Source: Sulfuricurvum sp. (GTDB lineage: Bacteria > Campylobacterota > Campylobacteria > Campylobacterales > Sulfurimonadaceae). Taken from it: DNA of 51,382 nt. The position numbers were made by a program, and so were the translations under genes. Of this stretch, positions 8,745-16,025 are shown piece by piece (positions within the stretch are counted from its first letter, which is position 1; every line of letters starts with the position of its first letter). The notes under the pieces are model-generated. The model had not been told where the DNA came from. It ran no database searches and saw nothing but the letters and a program-made list of their open reading frames with translations. The stretch covers positions 1 to 51,382 of the forward strand of contig JAGXFM010000075.1 of the NCBI GenBank assembly GCA_024637215.1, read 5' to 3'.

Positions 8745-9600
8745 TTTTCCCGGAGTATTTGCAAACGAAGCGATTGCAACCATAGAAGGATTAACGGGAC
8801 AAGCACCGAGTATTACCCTTAAAGAGGCAGAAGACATCTCTATCATCTCGAATGTCATACCTCCGATTGTTCAAATTCATGTGAGTTTTAGCGGTACGGC
8901 GGCAGGGCGTGGGATTGTGATGATGCCTCCGCAACTGGCAACGGCGCTAGGGGATATGATGCTCGGCGGTGAGGGTGAATCACATGACACCATGTCGGAT
9001 GAAGATATGGATGCCGCCAAAGAGATTGTTTCGAATATTGTAGGGGCTATGAGTACTACCTTGGCGTCACAAAAAGAACTTCCTAAATTTACCATCAAAC
9101 CTGAACGTGCTGAATTTATCCCCGAAAGCGGTGAAGTCAATCTTGATGCCTATGCCAAAATGTTCGTTTTTAGTTTTTCACTGGGGGCAATTAACTCTTT
9201 AATGATGTTGGCTATCGATTCATCTGTCAAAGATGCATTGAGCGGAGAGATCACTCCCCCCCAAAAAGCAAATGTCAGCAGTAATATTTTTGATGATCCT
9301 TCCCCTGAACCTTCGATTAAACTTGAAGACGGAGAGATGAAAAATATCGGTTTGATCATGGGGGTAAAACTCCCCGTACGTGTCCGAATCGGAAAGAAAA
9401 AAATGCTTCTTAAAGATGTTCTTAGTATGGATATCGGATCCGTTATTGAATTAAATCAGCTTGCCAACGACCCGCTTGACATCTTAGTCGACGATCATGT
9501 TATCGCACAGGGTGAAGTCGTTATTGTTGATGGAAATTTCGGTGTTCAGATTACCTCGATCGGAAGCAAACGTGATCGTTTGAATAAACTCAAAGGGTAA
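8737..9600 (+). CDS. fliY: flagellar motor switch protein FliY (CheC-like phosphatase plus FliN domain)
   Basis: The protein has an N-terminal CheC/CheX-type region with the phosphatase-like helix DEDMDAAKEIVSNIVGAM and a C-terminal FliN-type SPOA domain (PVRVRIGKKKMLLKDVLSMDIGSVIEL). In Campylobacterota FliY sits in the C-ring together with FliM and FliN. Two in-frame ATGs exist, at 8731 and 8737. The GAGGAGG sequence at 8724-8730 touches the first but is six bases from the second, so 8737 (287 residues) is chosen. A run of seven C followed by five A (9256-9267) lies in the linker between domains. Confidence 0.93.
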   Translation: MSDFPGVFANEAIATIEGLTGQAPSITLKEAEDISIISNVIPPIVQIHVSFSGTAAGRGIVMMPPQLATALGDMMLGGEGESHDTMSDEDMDAAKEIVSNIVGAMSTTLASQKELPKFTIKPERAEFIPESGEVNLDAYAKMFVFSFSLGAINSLMMLAIDSSVKDALSGEITPPQKANVSSNIFDDPSPEPSIKLEDGEMKNIGLIMGVKLPVRVRIGKKKMLLKDVLSMDIGSVIELNQLANDPLDILVDDHVIAQGEVVIVDGNFGVQITSIGSKRDRLNKLKG

Positions 9601-9602
9601 CC

Positions 9603-10391
9603 ATGCCTCCGCATCGAAAAAAGAAAGAAAAAGAATACCCGAGCAGTCGTTATGTCAAAGATATTAAATCAGCAGACGTATGGAGTGTTTTTAAAATCAT
9701 CGCCGACTTTGTTCAAGGCTTCGACGAACTTGGAGATTTGGGTCCATCGGTAACTATTTTTGGAAGCGCTCGGGTGGATGAAAAACATCCTTATTACCTG
9801 CAAGCAATGGAACTCTCCAGTATGCTGGGTGCGCGCGGATACAATGTTATAACCGGAGGCGGTCCGGGTGTTATGGAAGCGGCTAATCGCGGCGCTTATG
9901 AGCATGAAGATGTCGAATCAATCGGTTTGAATATCGAATTGTCTACTGAACAGCAGCCTAACCCTTATATCACCAAAGGGAGAAGCTTCGATTATTTTTT
10001 CTCCCGCAAAGTGATGCTGGTTAAATACTCGATGGCGTATGTCATTTTTCCAGGGGGCTTTGGAACACTTGATGAGATGTTTGAAGCACTGACACTTATT
10101 CAAACCCGTAAAGTATGGGGTGTACGATTATTTGTGATCGGGACTGAGTTTTATGCACCGCTTATACAGTTTATTCGAGACAAGATGCTTGCTGAGGGGA
10201 TGATTGATGAAGCAGACCTTAATTTGATTATTTTAACGGATGATTTAACTTTTGTTGCGACGGAGATTGAAAAATCATTAATTTCGCAGATGGCTACTTT
10301 AGAAAAAGAGGGATTAAATGATACGAAGTATTATCAGGTTCTCTCTTCCTATATGGCAGATCGAAATAAATGCGAAGAGAGCAGTGTTTAA
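9603..10391 (+). CDS. LOG family protein (TIGR00730-type Rossmann fold)
   Basis: The 262-residue protein has the LOG-family motif PGGFGTLDE at about residues 150-158, GSARVDE near residue 55, and GGGPGVMEAANRGA near residue 85. LOG-family enzymes hydrolyse nucleoside 5'-monophosphates to base and ribose 5-phosphate, classically cytokinin ribotides in plants; bacterial members often act on AMP or CMP (PpnN type) or remain untested. The basic N-terminus (PPHRKKKEKE) is unusual. It follows fliY by two bases and shares one base (TAATG) with mnmA. Confidence 0.88.
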   Translation: MPPHRKKKEKEYPSSRYVKDIKSADVWSVFKIIADFVQGFDELGDLGPSVTIFGSARVDEKHPYYLQAMELSSMLGARGYNVITGGGPGVMEAANRGAYEHEDVESIGLNIELSTEQQPNPYITKGRSFDYFFSRKVMLVKYSMAYVIFPGGFGTLDEMFEALTLIQTRKVWGVRLFVIGTEFYAPLIQFIRDKMLAEGMIDEADLNLIILTDDLTFVATEIEKSLISQMATLEKEGLNDTKYYQVLSSYMADRNKCEESSV

Positions 10392-11410
10392 TGGGAAAAA
10401 AAGTACTCATTGGGATGAGCGGTGGGGTTGATTCAACGGTTTCAACACTGCTTCTAAAAGAGCAAGGGTATGCGGTAGAGGGGGTTTATATGAAACTCCA
10501 TTCCAAACCCGGTTACCATGAAATCCATCAAGTACGTGCACAGAAAGCGGCAGATTTTGCCGGGGTAAAACTTCATATTCTTGACTTACAAGAGCAGTTT
10601 AATGAGAAAGTGTTTACACCGTTTATTGAAACCTACCGTGAGGGGAAAACTCCGAATCCCTGTGCATTGTGCAACCGAAATATAAAATTCGGGGCAATGG
10701 TTGCTTATGCGGACAGTATCGGTGCCGATTACATTGCGACAGGGCACTATATTCGACATGATGGACAATATTTACTGCAAGCGCATGATGATACAAAAGA
10801 TCAAAGTTATTTTCTCTTTTACATTGATCCTACACTGGTGCCACGATTATTGTTCCCCCTCGGAGAACGGCACAAAAGTGATATTAAAGCGTATGCGGCA
10901 AGTATCGAAGGGTTAGAATCGTTTGCTTCTCAGGGGGAATCGAGTGAAATCTGTTTTGTTGAAACGACTTATATGGATGTTTTGAAACCATATGTTCCTG
11001 TTGATCAGGAGGGAGATGTACTTGATCTCTCCGGTAAAATAGTCGGCAAGCACAAAGGGTATATGCATTACACGATCGGTAAGCGAAAAGGGTTTAATGT
11101 TCACGGTGCACATGACCCCCATTTCGTCGTTGCGATTAAACCTGATACCAATCAAATCGTAGTAGGGACACGTGAAGATTTAGAGTGTAATCGTGTGGAG
11201 TTGGAACGGGTCAATATGTTCGATTCACGCACGGAATTTGAGTGTGAAGTGAAGCTTCGTTATCGTACCACGGCGGTACGATGCTCCGTGAAAATCGACG
11301 GTGATCATGCTGTGGTTGAGTTGCATGAACCGGTACTCGGTGTCGCTTCAGGACAAGCAGCTGTTTTTTATGACGGAGAAAAATTACTCGGCGGCGGGTG
11401 GATACTATAA
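10391..11410 (+). CDS. mnmA: tRNA-specific 2-thiouridylase MnmA
   Basis: MnmA adds sulfur to C2 of the wobble uridine of tRNA-Lys, -Glu and -Gln using ATP and persulfide sulfur. The PP-loop SGGVDST lies near residue 9; the two catalytic cysteines are in NPCALCN and SSEICFVE. The protein is 339 residues from the ATG that overlaps the LOG-gene stop; an ATG seven codons upstream gives an unrelated extension and is less likely. It appears to be the last gene of the aroQ operon. Confidence 0.95.
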   Translation: MGKKVLIGMSGGVDSTVSTLLLKEQGYAVEGVYMKLHSKPGYHEIHQVRAQKAADFAGVKLHILDLQEQFNEKVFTPFIETYREGKTPNPCALCNRNIKFGAMVAYADSIGADYIATGHYIRHDGQYLLQAHDDTKDQSYFLFYIDPTLVPRLLFPLGERHKSDIKAYAASIEGLESFASQGESSEICFVETTYMDVLKPYVPVDQEGDVLDLSGKIVGKHKGYMHYTIGKRKGFNVHGAHDPHFVVAIKPDTNQIVVGTREDLECNRVELERVNMFDSRTEFECEVKLRYRTTAVRCSVKIDGDHAVVELHEPVLGVASGQAAVFYDGEKLLGGGWIL

Positions 11411-11418
11411 ATGTTACG

Positions 11419-11446
11419 CACTAAAACGAATTCATCCGTTTTAGTG
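11419..11446. terminator. inverted repeat just after mnmA, probable terminator
   Basis: A perfect 10-base-pair stem (arms 11419-11428 and 11437-11446) closes an eight-base loop nine bases after the mnmA stop. It lacks a clear T-tract, so it may be a weak or factor-dependent terminator, or an mRNA-stabilising 3' hairpin. It is the natural end of the aroQ-mnmA operon. Confidence 0.5.
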
Positions 11447-11448
11447 GC

Positions 11449-11464
11449 AGGGACAAATGTCCCT
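11449..11464. repeat. short palindrome AGGGACA-AA-TGTCCCT
   Basis: Seven-base arms flank two A residues. With its surroundings (a TAC on one side, GC on the other) it looks like a small dispersed intergenic palindrome rather than a terminator. Whether it is repeated elsewhere in the genome cannot be seen here. The remaining bases up to the MFS start hold only a GAGGG ribosome binding site. Confidence 0.35.
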
Positions 11465-11530
11465 ACAACCCCCTAAAGCTACAAAAAACAAGTTTTTTGA
11501 GAGTTTTGAGGCGATATTAGAGGGAAAATT

Positions 11531-12757
11531 ATGACTTCGAAAAAGAAAATCATCGCTGCAGGGATTATCGGAAACGTCATTGAGTATTACGATTTTGCAT
11601 TGATCGGTTTTTTAGCGGTGATGATGGGGAATCTTTTTTTCCCATCACACGATCCTTTTCTCTCATTGTTAGGCTCTTTCGGAGCTTTTGCCGCAGGGAT
11701 GATTATGCGTCCCGTCGGGGCATTGGTCTTCGGTCACATCGGCGATCGGATAGGACGTCGTTTCGCTTTGATGAGTTCGCTTGCTCTTATGGCACTCCCC
11801 ACCTTTTTGATCGGTTTTTTGCCTACCTATACACAAATCGGGATTATGGCTCCGATTCTTCTGGTCGCTCTTCGGATGATTCAGGGGCTTTCCGTCGGGG
11901 GGGAATACGCCAGTTCCATTGTATATTTGGTTGAGCAATCCTCCCCTAATCGTCAAAATCTCTATGGCTCTTTTGTCTCTGTCGGTGCAAAAATAGGGAT
12001 GGCTCTAGGTTCAGGACTATGCGGTGCTTTGCTGTGGTATTTGGGCGAAGATGCCATGGGTGAGTGGGGATGGAGAATTCCGTTTTGGGTTAGTATCATT
12101 ATTGCGGCAGCGGGATTGTATCTGCGCCGTAATCTAACCGATGAGTATCAGCCAAGCGAAGATAAAACCGTCCCTATTGTGGCGATATTACGTCACCATC
12201 GCTCTGAATTTTGGCAGTTTTTAACCGTTGCATCGTCGATTTGGATTTTTTATTACACCGTGTTTGTCTATCTTCCGATCTGGTTGGAGAGCAGTGCCCA
12301 TCTTTCCAAAGCTGAAGCAGGGCAGATCAATACCCTCTCTATCCTCGTTGGGGTCATTTTTATCCCATTAATGGCAATGCTCGCCGATCGAATCGGTTCA
12401 TTTCGTGTCATGCGCGGTGCGGCATTAGGTTTAGCGGTTGGTATTTATCCTCTAATGGTTGGGATGAGTATTGGAGGGTATTGGGTTGCACTAGGGGGTA
12501 CGTTGCTCTTAGTGATCGCGTTATGTGCGTTTCAAGCCCCTATTTTCGCCTCGACGGTCATGGCTTTAAAATATCATGGCTATCGTGCATCGTTTACGGC
12601 GGTTATTTTGGGAAGTGCGGCAGGGATTGTTGGGGGACTAACCCCCGTTTTGATGACATCGCTGGAGAAATTGAGCGGTGACCCGTATGCTCCGGCATCT
12701 CTTATTGCCGCAACATCACTGATCGGGTGGATAGTTCTTAGACGGATCAAGGATTAA
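11531..12757 (+). CDS. MFS transporter, metabolite:H+ symporter (ProP-like) family
   Basis: This 408-residue protein has about twelve hydrophobic segments. The MHS-family signature is visible: GNVIEYYDFALIGFLA at the N-terminus, the MFS loop GHIGDRIGRR near residue 75, and RMIQGLSVGGEYASS near residue 117. Relatives import osmolytes, dicarboxylates, citrate or alpha-ketoglutarate together with protons, so the substrate is not predictable. It is shorter than the usual 430-500 residues of ProP and lacks its C-terminal coiled coil. It stands alone between palindromic repeats. Confidence 0.85.
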   Translation: MTSKKKIIAAGIIGNVIEYYDFALIGFLAVMMGNLFFPSHDPFLSLLGSFGAFAAGMIMRPVGALVFGHIGDRIGRRFALMSSLALMALPTFLIGFLPTYTQIGIMAPILLVALRMIQGLSVGGEYASSIVYLVEQSSPNRQNLYGSFVSVGAKIGMALGSGLCGALLWYLGEDAMGEWGWRIPFWVSIIIAAAGLYLRRNLTDEYQPSEDKTVPIVAILRHHRSEFWQFLTVASSIWIFYYTVFVYLPIWLESSAHLSKAEAGQINTLSILVGVIFIPLMAMLADRIGSFRVMRGAALGLAVGIYPLMVGMSIGGYWVALGGTLLLVIALCAFQAPIFASTVMALKYHGYRASFTAVILGSAAGIVGGLTPVLMTSLEKLSGDPYAPASLIAATSLIGWIVLRRIKD

Positions 12758-12802
12758 TTACCCCTTGACCTTTTTTTTGCCATCCAAAAACTTTTATTCG
12801 TC

Positions 12803-12841
12803 ATTCCCAACTTCACGTGCTCTTTAGGGTAGATTGGGAAT
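12803..12841. repeat. GTCATTCCC-type inverted repeat
   Basis: Perfect eight-base arms (ATTCCCAA at 12803-12810, TTGGGAAT at 12834-12841) enclose 23 bases. The outer sequence GTCATTCCC...GGGAATCC is of the dispersed type found between genes in many Proteobacteria. A related but tighter copy lies beyond the nuclease gene at 14336-14355. Confidence 0.5.
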
Positions 12842-12848
12842 CCAGCTT

Positions 12849-12908
12849 CCGTTCGCCCTGAGCTTGTCGAAGGGCTAATTCATGGTTTGACAAACTCACC
12901 ACGAACGG
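12849..12908. repeat. long imperfect palindrome of the CCCTGAGC..GTCGAAGGG class
   Basis: Two arms of about 25 bases (12849-12874 and 12884-12908) are imperfect reverse complements. Both begin with CCGTTCG when read inward and share TGAG-TTTGTC-AA with a few compensating changes. The core CCCTGAGCTTGTCGAAGGG is, from memory, a widespread REP-like intergenic element in bacteria. The element ends exactly where the stop codon of the small HTH gene begins and could fold at its 3' end. Confidence 0.6.
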
Positions 12909-13097
12909 CTATTTCTTCTTCTCTTCCCCTGCACTTTCTAACTTTTCCATACTTTCTTGAAGCGTCTTTTTGACATCCTCGACCGCGAAGCCTTGCATGA
13001 CTATTTTATAAAGATTTGGTTTGTGTTTTCGCCAGTTTCTGAGGGTTGCTGTGGTGATGTCTAAAATACGTGCCATATCTTGTTGAGTCAGTTTCAT
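12909..13097 (-). CDS. small helix-turn-helix protein, putative repressor
   Basis: This 62-residue protein has a helix-turn-helix of the LTQQDMARILDITTATLRNWRK kind at residues 3-24, a short helical segment and a highly charged lysine/glutamate tail. No recognisable effector domain is present. It is divergent from the nuclease gene and separated from it by 164 AT-rich bases containing a strong inverted repeat, so it is a candidate regulator of that gene (inference). No Shine-Dalgarno sequence is evident before its ATG. Orphan small HTH proteins of this type are common on mobile DNA. Confidence 0.7.
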   Translation of the reverse strand: MKLTQQDMARILDITTATLRNWRKHKPNLYKIVMQGFAVEDVKKTLQESMEKLESAGEEKKK

Positions 13098-13137
13098 GCA
13101 AAAATTTTATTAGAACAAATATACAAAGAAAATTCGA

Positions 13138-13177
13138 AAAATATTATCTTTTAATATTAAAAAATAGATAATATTTT
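13138..13177. promoter_or_regulatory. nested palindrome, candidate operator between HTH and nuclease genes
   Basis: A perfect 11-base inverted repeat (AAAATATTATC at 13138-13148 and its complement at 13167-13177) surrounds a second perfect 14-base palindrome, TTTTAATATTAAAA, at 13149-13162. The right arm ends three bases before a TATAAT (-10) for the nuclease gene. A dimeric HTH protein bound here would block that promoter and possibly its own. Function is inferred from position and symmetry. Confidence 0.5.
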
Positions 13178-13179
13178 GC

Positions 13180-13185
13180 TATAAT
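13180..13185 (+). promoter_or_regulatory. -10 box for the HsdR-N nuclease gene
   Basis: A perfect TATAAT lies 77 bases before the nuclease ATG. The resulting leader would be about 70 bases and contains a GTAAATATTT repeat twice (13197-13206 and 13228-13237, 31 bases apart) and an eight-base inverted repeat (13211-13218 with 13236-13243). AGAAGGAAA before the ATG serves as ribosome binding site. Confidence 0.5.
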
Positions 13186-13261
13186 GATTTAGAATGGTAA
13201 ATATTTTTCTAAAAACAAGCTAATTTAGTAAATATTTGTTTTTACACTTAGAAGGAAACGC

Positions 13262-14326
13262 ATGGAACTTGATATCAAATTAAAACAATTATCAGAACGC
13301 ATAAAAAATTTAAAAGAAAAAATTTTGACAGAAGAAGCGACTAAACATTCATTTATTATGCCTTTTTTGAGTGCATTGGGATACGATGTATTTGATCCAA
13401 CCGTTATTGTTCCAGAATTTACAGCAGATATAGGGATTAAAAAGGGGGAAAAAGTTGACTACGCAATTCTTCGTGATGGGAAGCCGATAATTGTGATAGA
13501 AGCTAAAAACCATACTGAAAAATTAGATAACCATAATAATCAGTTAATTCGATATTTCAACGTTACAGATTCAAGATTTGCAATTTTGACCAATGGAATA
13601 GAATATAGATTTTTTTCAGATATGGAAGAGACTAATCGCATGGATAAAACACCATTTCTAGTAATCAATCTTGATAACTTACGAGATCGTGACATTAAAG
13701 AACTTGAAAAATTTGCCAAAAATAATCTTGATGTTGATTTGATTTTAAGTATGGCAAGTGCAAAAAAATATCATCGAGAAATTCAAGCAATTTTTAAAGC
13801 TGAAACAGATTCACCATCGGATGAATTCGTTAAATTTTTCGCACGAAAACTGACGGACAAGATGATGACAGCACCGATTATTGATGAATTTAGGGGATAT
13901 ATTAAGAAATCATTTGCGGAAGTTTTACATGACTTGGCAAGTGATAAAATTAATGCACTACAAACAAATTTACAAATTGATTTACCTTTAGATGATGAGA
14001 TAGTTCAAGAAGATAAAAATCAAATTATCACTACTGATGAAGAATTAGAAGGGTATTACATTGTAAAAGCCCTGCTTGGTGATACGACAGATATGGTTAA
14101 TATCACATTTAAAGACACTGTAAATTATTTTACTATCATGTATCAAGGCAAAGTAACAAAGTGGCTTTGTCGTTTGTATTTTAATGGAAAACAAAAAGCA
14201 ATAGCATTTCCAGGAGATGAAAAAGGGGCAGAAAGCAAAATGAATATTGATAAAGTTGAAGATATTTATAGACTAAAAAGTCAGCTCAAAGAAGCACTTG
14301 AAAAACGGTTGGTAGGAAAAGACTAA
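13262..14326 (+). CDS. orphan HsdR N-terminal-type PD-(D/E)XK nuclease
   Basis: The 354-residue protein resembles the N-terminal nuclease domain of type I restriction subunit HsdR. The probable active site is E24/E25 (ILTEEATKH), D66 (KVDYAIL), E80 and K82 (VIEAK), with the QxxxY-like NQLIRYF at residues 93-99. It has no helicase motor and no adjacent hsdM or hsdS, so it is not a classical type I enzyme. A C-terminal domain of about 90 residues (from EELEGYYIVKALLGD) recurs in this stand-alone family. The DNA is clearly richer in A+T than its neighbours, with AAA/AAT/TTA-rich codon use, which suggests horizontal acquisition. A defence role is plausible but unproven. Confidence 0.85.
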   Translation: MELDIKLKQLSERIKNLKEKILTEEATKHSFIMPFLSALGYDVFDPTVIVPEFTADIGIKKGEKVDYAILRDGKPIIVIEAKNHTEKLDNHNNQLIRYFNVTDSRFAILTNGIEYRFFSDMEETNRMDKTPFLVINLDNLRDRDIKELEKFAKNNLDVDLILSMASAKKYHREIQAIFKAETDSPSDEFVKFFARKLTDKMMTAPIIDEFRGYIKKSFAEVLHDLASDKINALQTNLQIDLPLDDEIVQEDKNQIITTDEELEGYYIVKALLGDTTDMVNITFKDTVNYFTIMYQGKVTKWLCRLYFNGKQKAIAFPGDEKGAESKMNIDKVEDIYRLKSQLKEALEKRLVGKD

Positions 14327-14335
14327 AAAAGATAG

Positions 14336-14355
14336 ATTCCCGCCTACGCGGGAAT
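14336..14355. repeat. ATTCCCGC-CTAC-GCGGGAAT hairpin between convergent genes
   Basis: A perfect eight-base-pair, GC-rich stem with a four-base loop lies between the nuclease stop and the end of the convergent carbonic anhydrase gene. It is the GATTCCCGC..GCGGGAATGACA type of dispersed palindrome and may double as a bidirectional terminator. It is related to the element at 12803-12841, so the two bracket the HTH/nuclease module. Confidence 0.55.
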
Positions 14356-14363
14356 GACATTGG

Positions 14364-15113
14364 TTACACGTGTACCGGCTTAAAGAGTGATTTCATTAGA
14401 GGAAATTGCATAATTTTCTCAGGGTTAGTCTCTCCGTTGATGTTGACGATTTTTAACCGTCCGTAACCGTTGTTAAAATCGTTCGCCAAATCATAAACCA
14501 CTCCGACGATAGTGAGTTTTCCGCTCTCTACATCTCCTTTAAACTCTTTTTGGGCGTAAAATGCCTGTTGATGAACATTACTGATAACAGCAGAGAGCCA
14601 TTTCGCATCTTCTGTACCGCTGAGGGATGTTTTACGTACCGCTAGCGAGAGAGAATCAAGCTCTTGGATGATATGCGGTCCCTCGGCTGAATAATCGCTG
14701 AGAGCTGCTTTAATGGCACCGCATCGTGAGTGCCCGACGATGATGAGTAGAGGTGTGTTTAGATGGCGGATTCCGTATTCAACGCTTCCCATATTGGAAC
14801 TGAATTGGTTACCGATATTTCGGATAATGAAAAGATCATTTTCCGCTGTTTTATCGAGCGCATCACTTTGGAAACGGGAGTCTGAACATCCGATAACAGT
14901 TGCACGCGGGTGTTGAGAATTTTTCATTTTTTCAAAAAAAGTTGCCCCTTGATGATTGACATAATAGTCATTGTGGGAGATGACTTCGCCAAACATTTTA
15001 TTGGCCATCTCTTGCAATTCTTGGGTATTAGGGGCGCTATGATCGGCAGACGAAGCTAAGGCTAGTGAGCCGGTAGTGAGGGCAAAAAATTTGAGAAACG
15101 TACGTTTGTTCAT
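14364..15113 (-). CDS. beta-class carbonic anhydrase with export signal
   Basis: Carbonic anhydrases interconvert CO2 and bicarbonate. Beta-class zinc ligands and the Asp-Arg dyad are visible as CSDSR (C76, D78, R80) and GHSRCGA (H128, C131), numbered from the start chosen here. The N-terminus MNKRTFLKFFALTTGSLALA is a signal sequence resembling a twin-arginine signal with KR in place of RR, so a periplasmic location is likely. An ATG three codons further upstream touches its AAAAGG site directly; the ATG used here is eight bases from it. The protein is 249 residues. Confidence 0.88.
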   Translation of the reverse strand: MNKRTFLKFFALTTGSLALASSADHSAPNTQELQEMANKMFGEVISHNDYYVNHQGATFFEKMKNSQHPRATVIGCSDSRFQSDALDKTAENDLFIIRNIGNQFSSNMGSVEYGIRHLNTPLLIIVGHSRCGAIKAALSDYSAEGPHIIQELDSLSLAVRKTSLSGTEDAKWLSAVISNVHQQAFYAQKEFKGDVESGKLTIVGVVYDLANDFNNGYGRLKIVNINGETNPEKIMQFPLMKSLFKPVHV

Positions 15114-15155
15114 TTGGGGCATCCTTTTGAATAGGTAGGATAGTGTACCATAAAA

Positions 15156-16025
15156 TTAAAATGTCGAAGAAGAGTTCCCCTCACTATTTTCACCACTGAT
15201 TTCAGAGACTTCCGCTTCGCTAATAGGAGTTTCTTCAGGAGCTGATTCACTGAAAAGATCGGTGATACTCTCATTACTCTCGTCAATGACCGTCTCTTCT
15301 ATTTTAGGGGGTGCCATCACCTCTTTAAAATCAGGGATAACAATTCCTCTACGTTTCATGATCTTGTAAATAATGCGGGCACGATTTTTGACGTATTTTT
15401 GGCTACCCGTAGGATTGTATTTGATCGGGTTAGGGAGAACGGCAGCCAAACGTGAGGCTTCACGGGCGGTGAGCCTTTTGGCACTTTTCCCGTAGTAATG
15501 ACGTGCCGCCGCTTCGATTCCAAATATTCCGTCTCCCCATTCGGCAACATTGAGGTAGATTTCCAAGATACGACGCTTGGAGAGGGTACTTTCGATGCGC
15601 CAAGTGATAATGGCCTCTTTGATTTTGCGTACGGGATTTTTACTCGGGGAGAGGTAAAGATTTTTAGAGAGTTGTTGAGAGATCGTACTCCCGCCGGCAA
15701 CAGAACCTTTTTTAAGACTCCGCTCAATTGCTTGTTCCATCCCTTTGACATCAAAGCCGTCGTGGTTCCAAAATTTATCATCTTCCCCGATTAAAACCGC
15801 TTTGATAACATTGGGGGAAATCTTTTCCATACTTACCCATTTATGTCGGATCTCTTTATTACGGTTTTGTTCTGCCCACTCCTCTTGGCGGTATTCCATA
15901 AAAGCGGTAGGGATAGGTTTTTCTTCTTTTAAATCGGAGATATTCGGGTAAATAAAATAACGGCCGATATCGATTGTTCCTCCGAGGAGGAGAGCTAAAA
16001 AAATAAGTTTGAAAGTACGCATCAT
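15156..16025 (-). CDS. mtgA: monofunctional peptidoglycan glycosyltransferase MtgA
   Basis: This family GT51 enzyme polymerises lipid II into glycan strands at the outer face of the inner membrane. An N-terminal membrane anchor spans residues 4-20. Catalytic motifs are present: IGEDDKFWNHDG with the glutamate at 81, GGSTISQQLSKNLYL near residue 111, and RRILEIYLNVAEWG near 151. There is no transpeptidase domain. The last 45 or so residues (from about 243) form an acidic, serine-rich tail not usual in MtgA. It overlaps the channel gene upstream by a single base. Confidence 0.93.
   Translation of the reverse strand: MMRTFKLIFLALLLGGTIDIGRYFIYPNISDLKEEKPIPTAFMEYRQEEWAEQNRNKEIRHKWVSMEKISPNVIKAVLIGEDDKFWNHDGFDVKGMEQAIERSLKKGSVAGGSTISQQLSKNLYLSPSKNPVRKIKEAIITWRIESTLSKRRILEIYLNVAEWGDGIFGIEAAARHYYGKSAKRLTAREASRLAAVLPNPIKYNPTGSQKYVKNRARIIYKIMKRRGIVIPDFKEVMAPPKIEETVIDESNESITDLFSESAPEETPISEAEVSEISGENSEGNSSSTF

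Noticed and set aside
9256-9267. run of seven C then five A in fliY as a phase-variation tract
   Set aside because: The tract is in frame, encodes the domain linker and is shorter than the runs of eight or more G/C usual in phase-variable Campylobacter genes.
12758-14360. complete restriction-modification system or toxin-antitoxin pair
   Set aside because: No methyltransferase, specificity subunit, helicase domain or recognisable toxin is present; only a nuclease and a divergent HTH protein can be supported.
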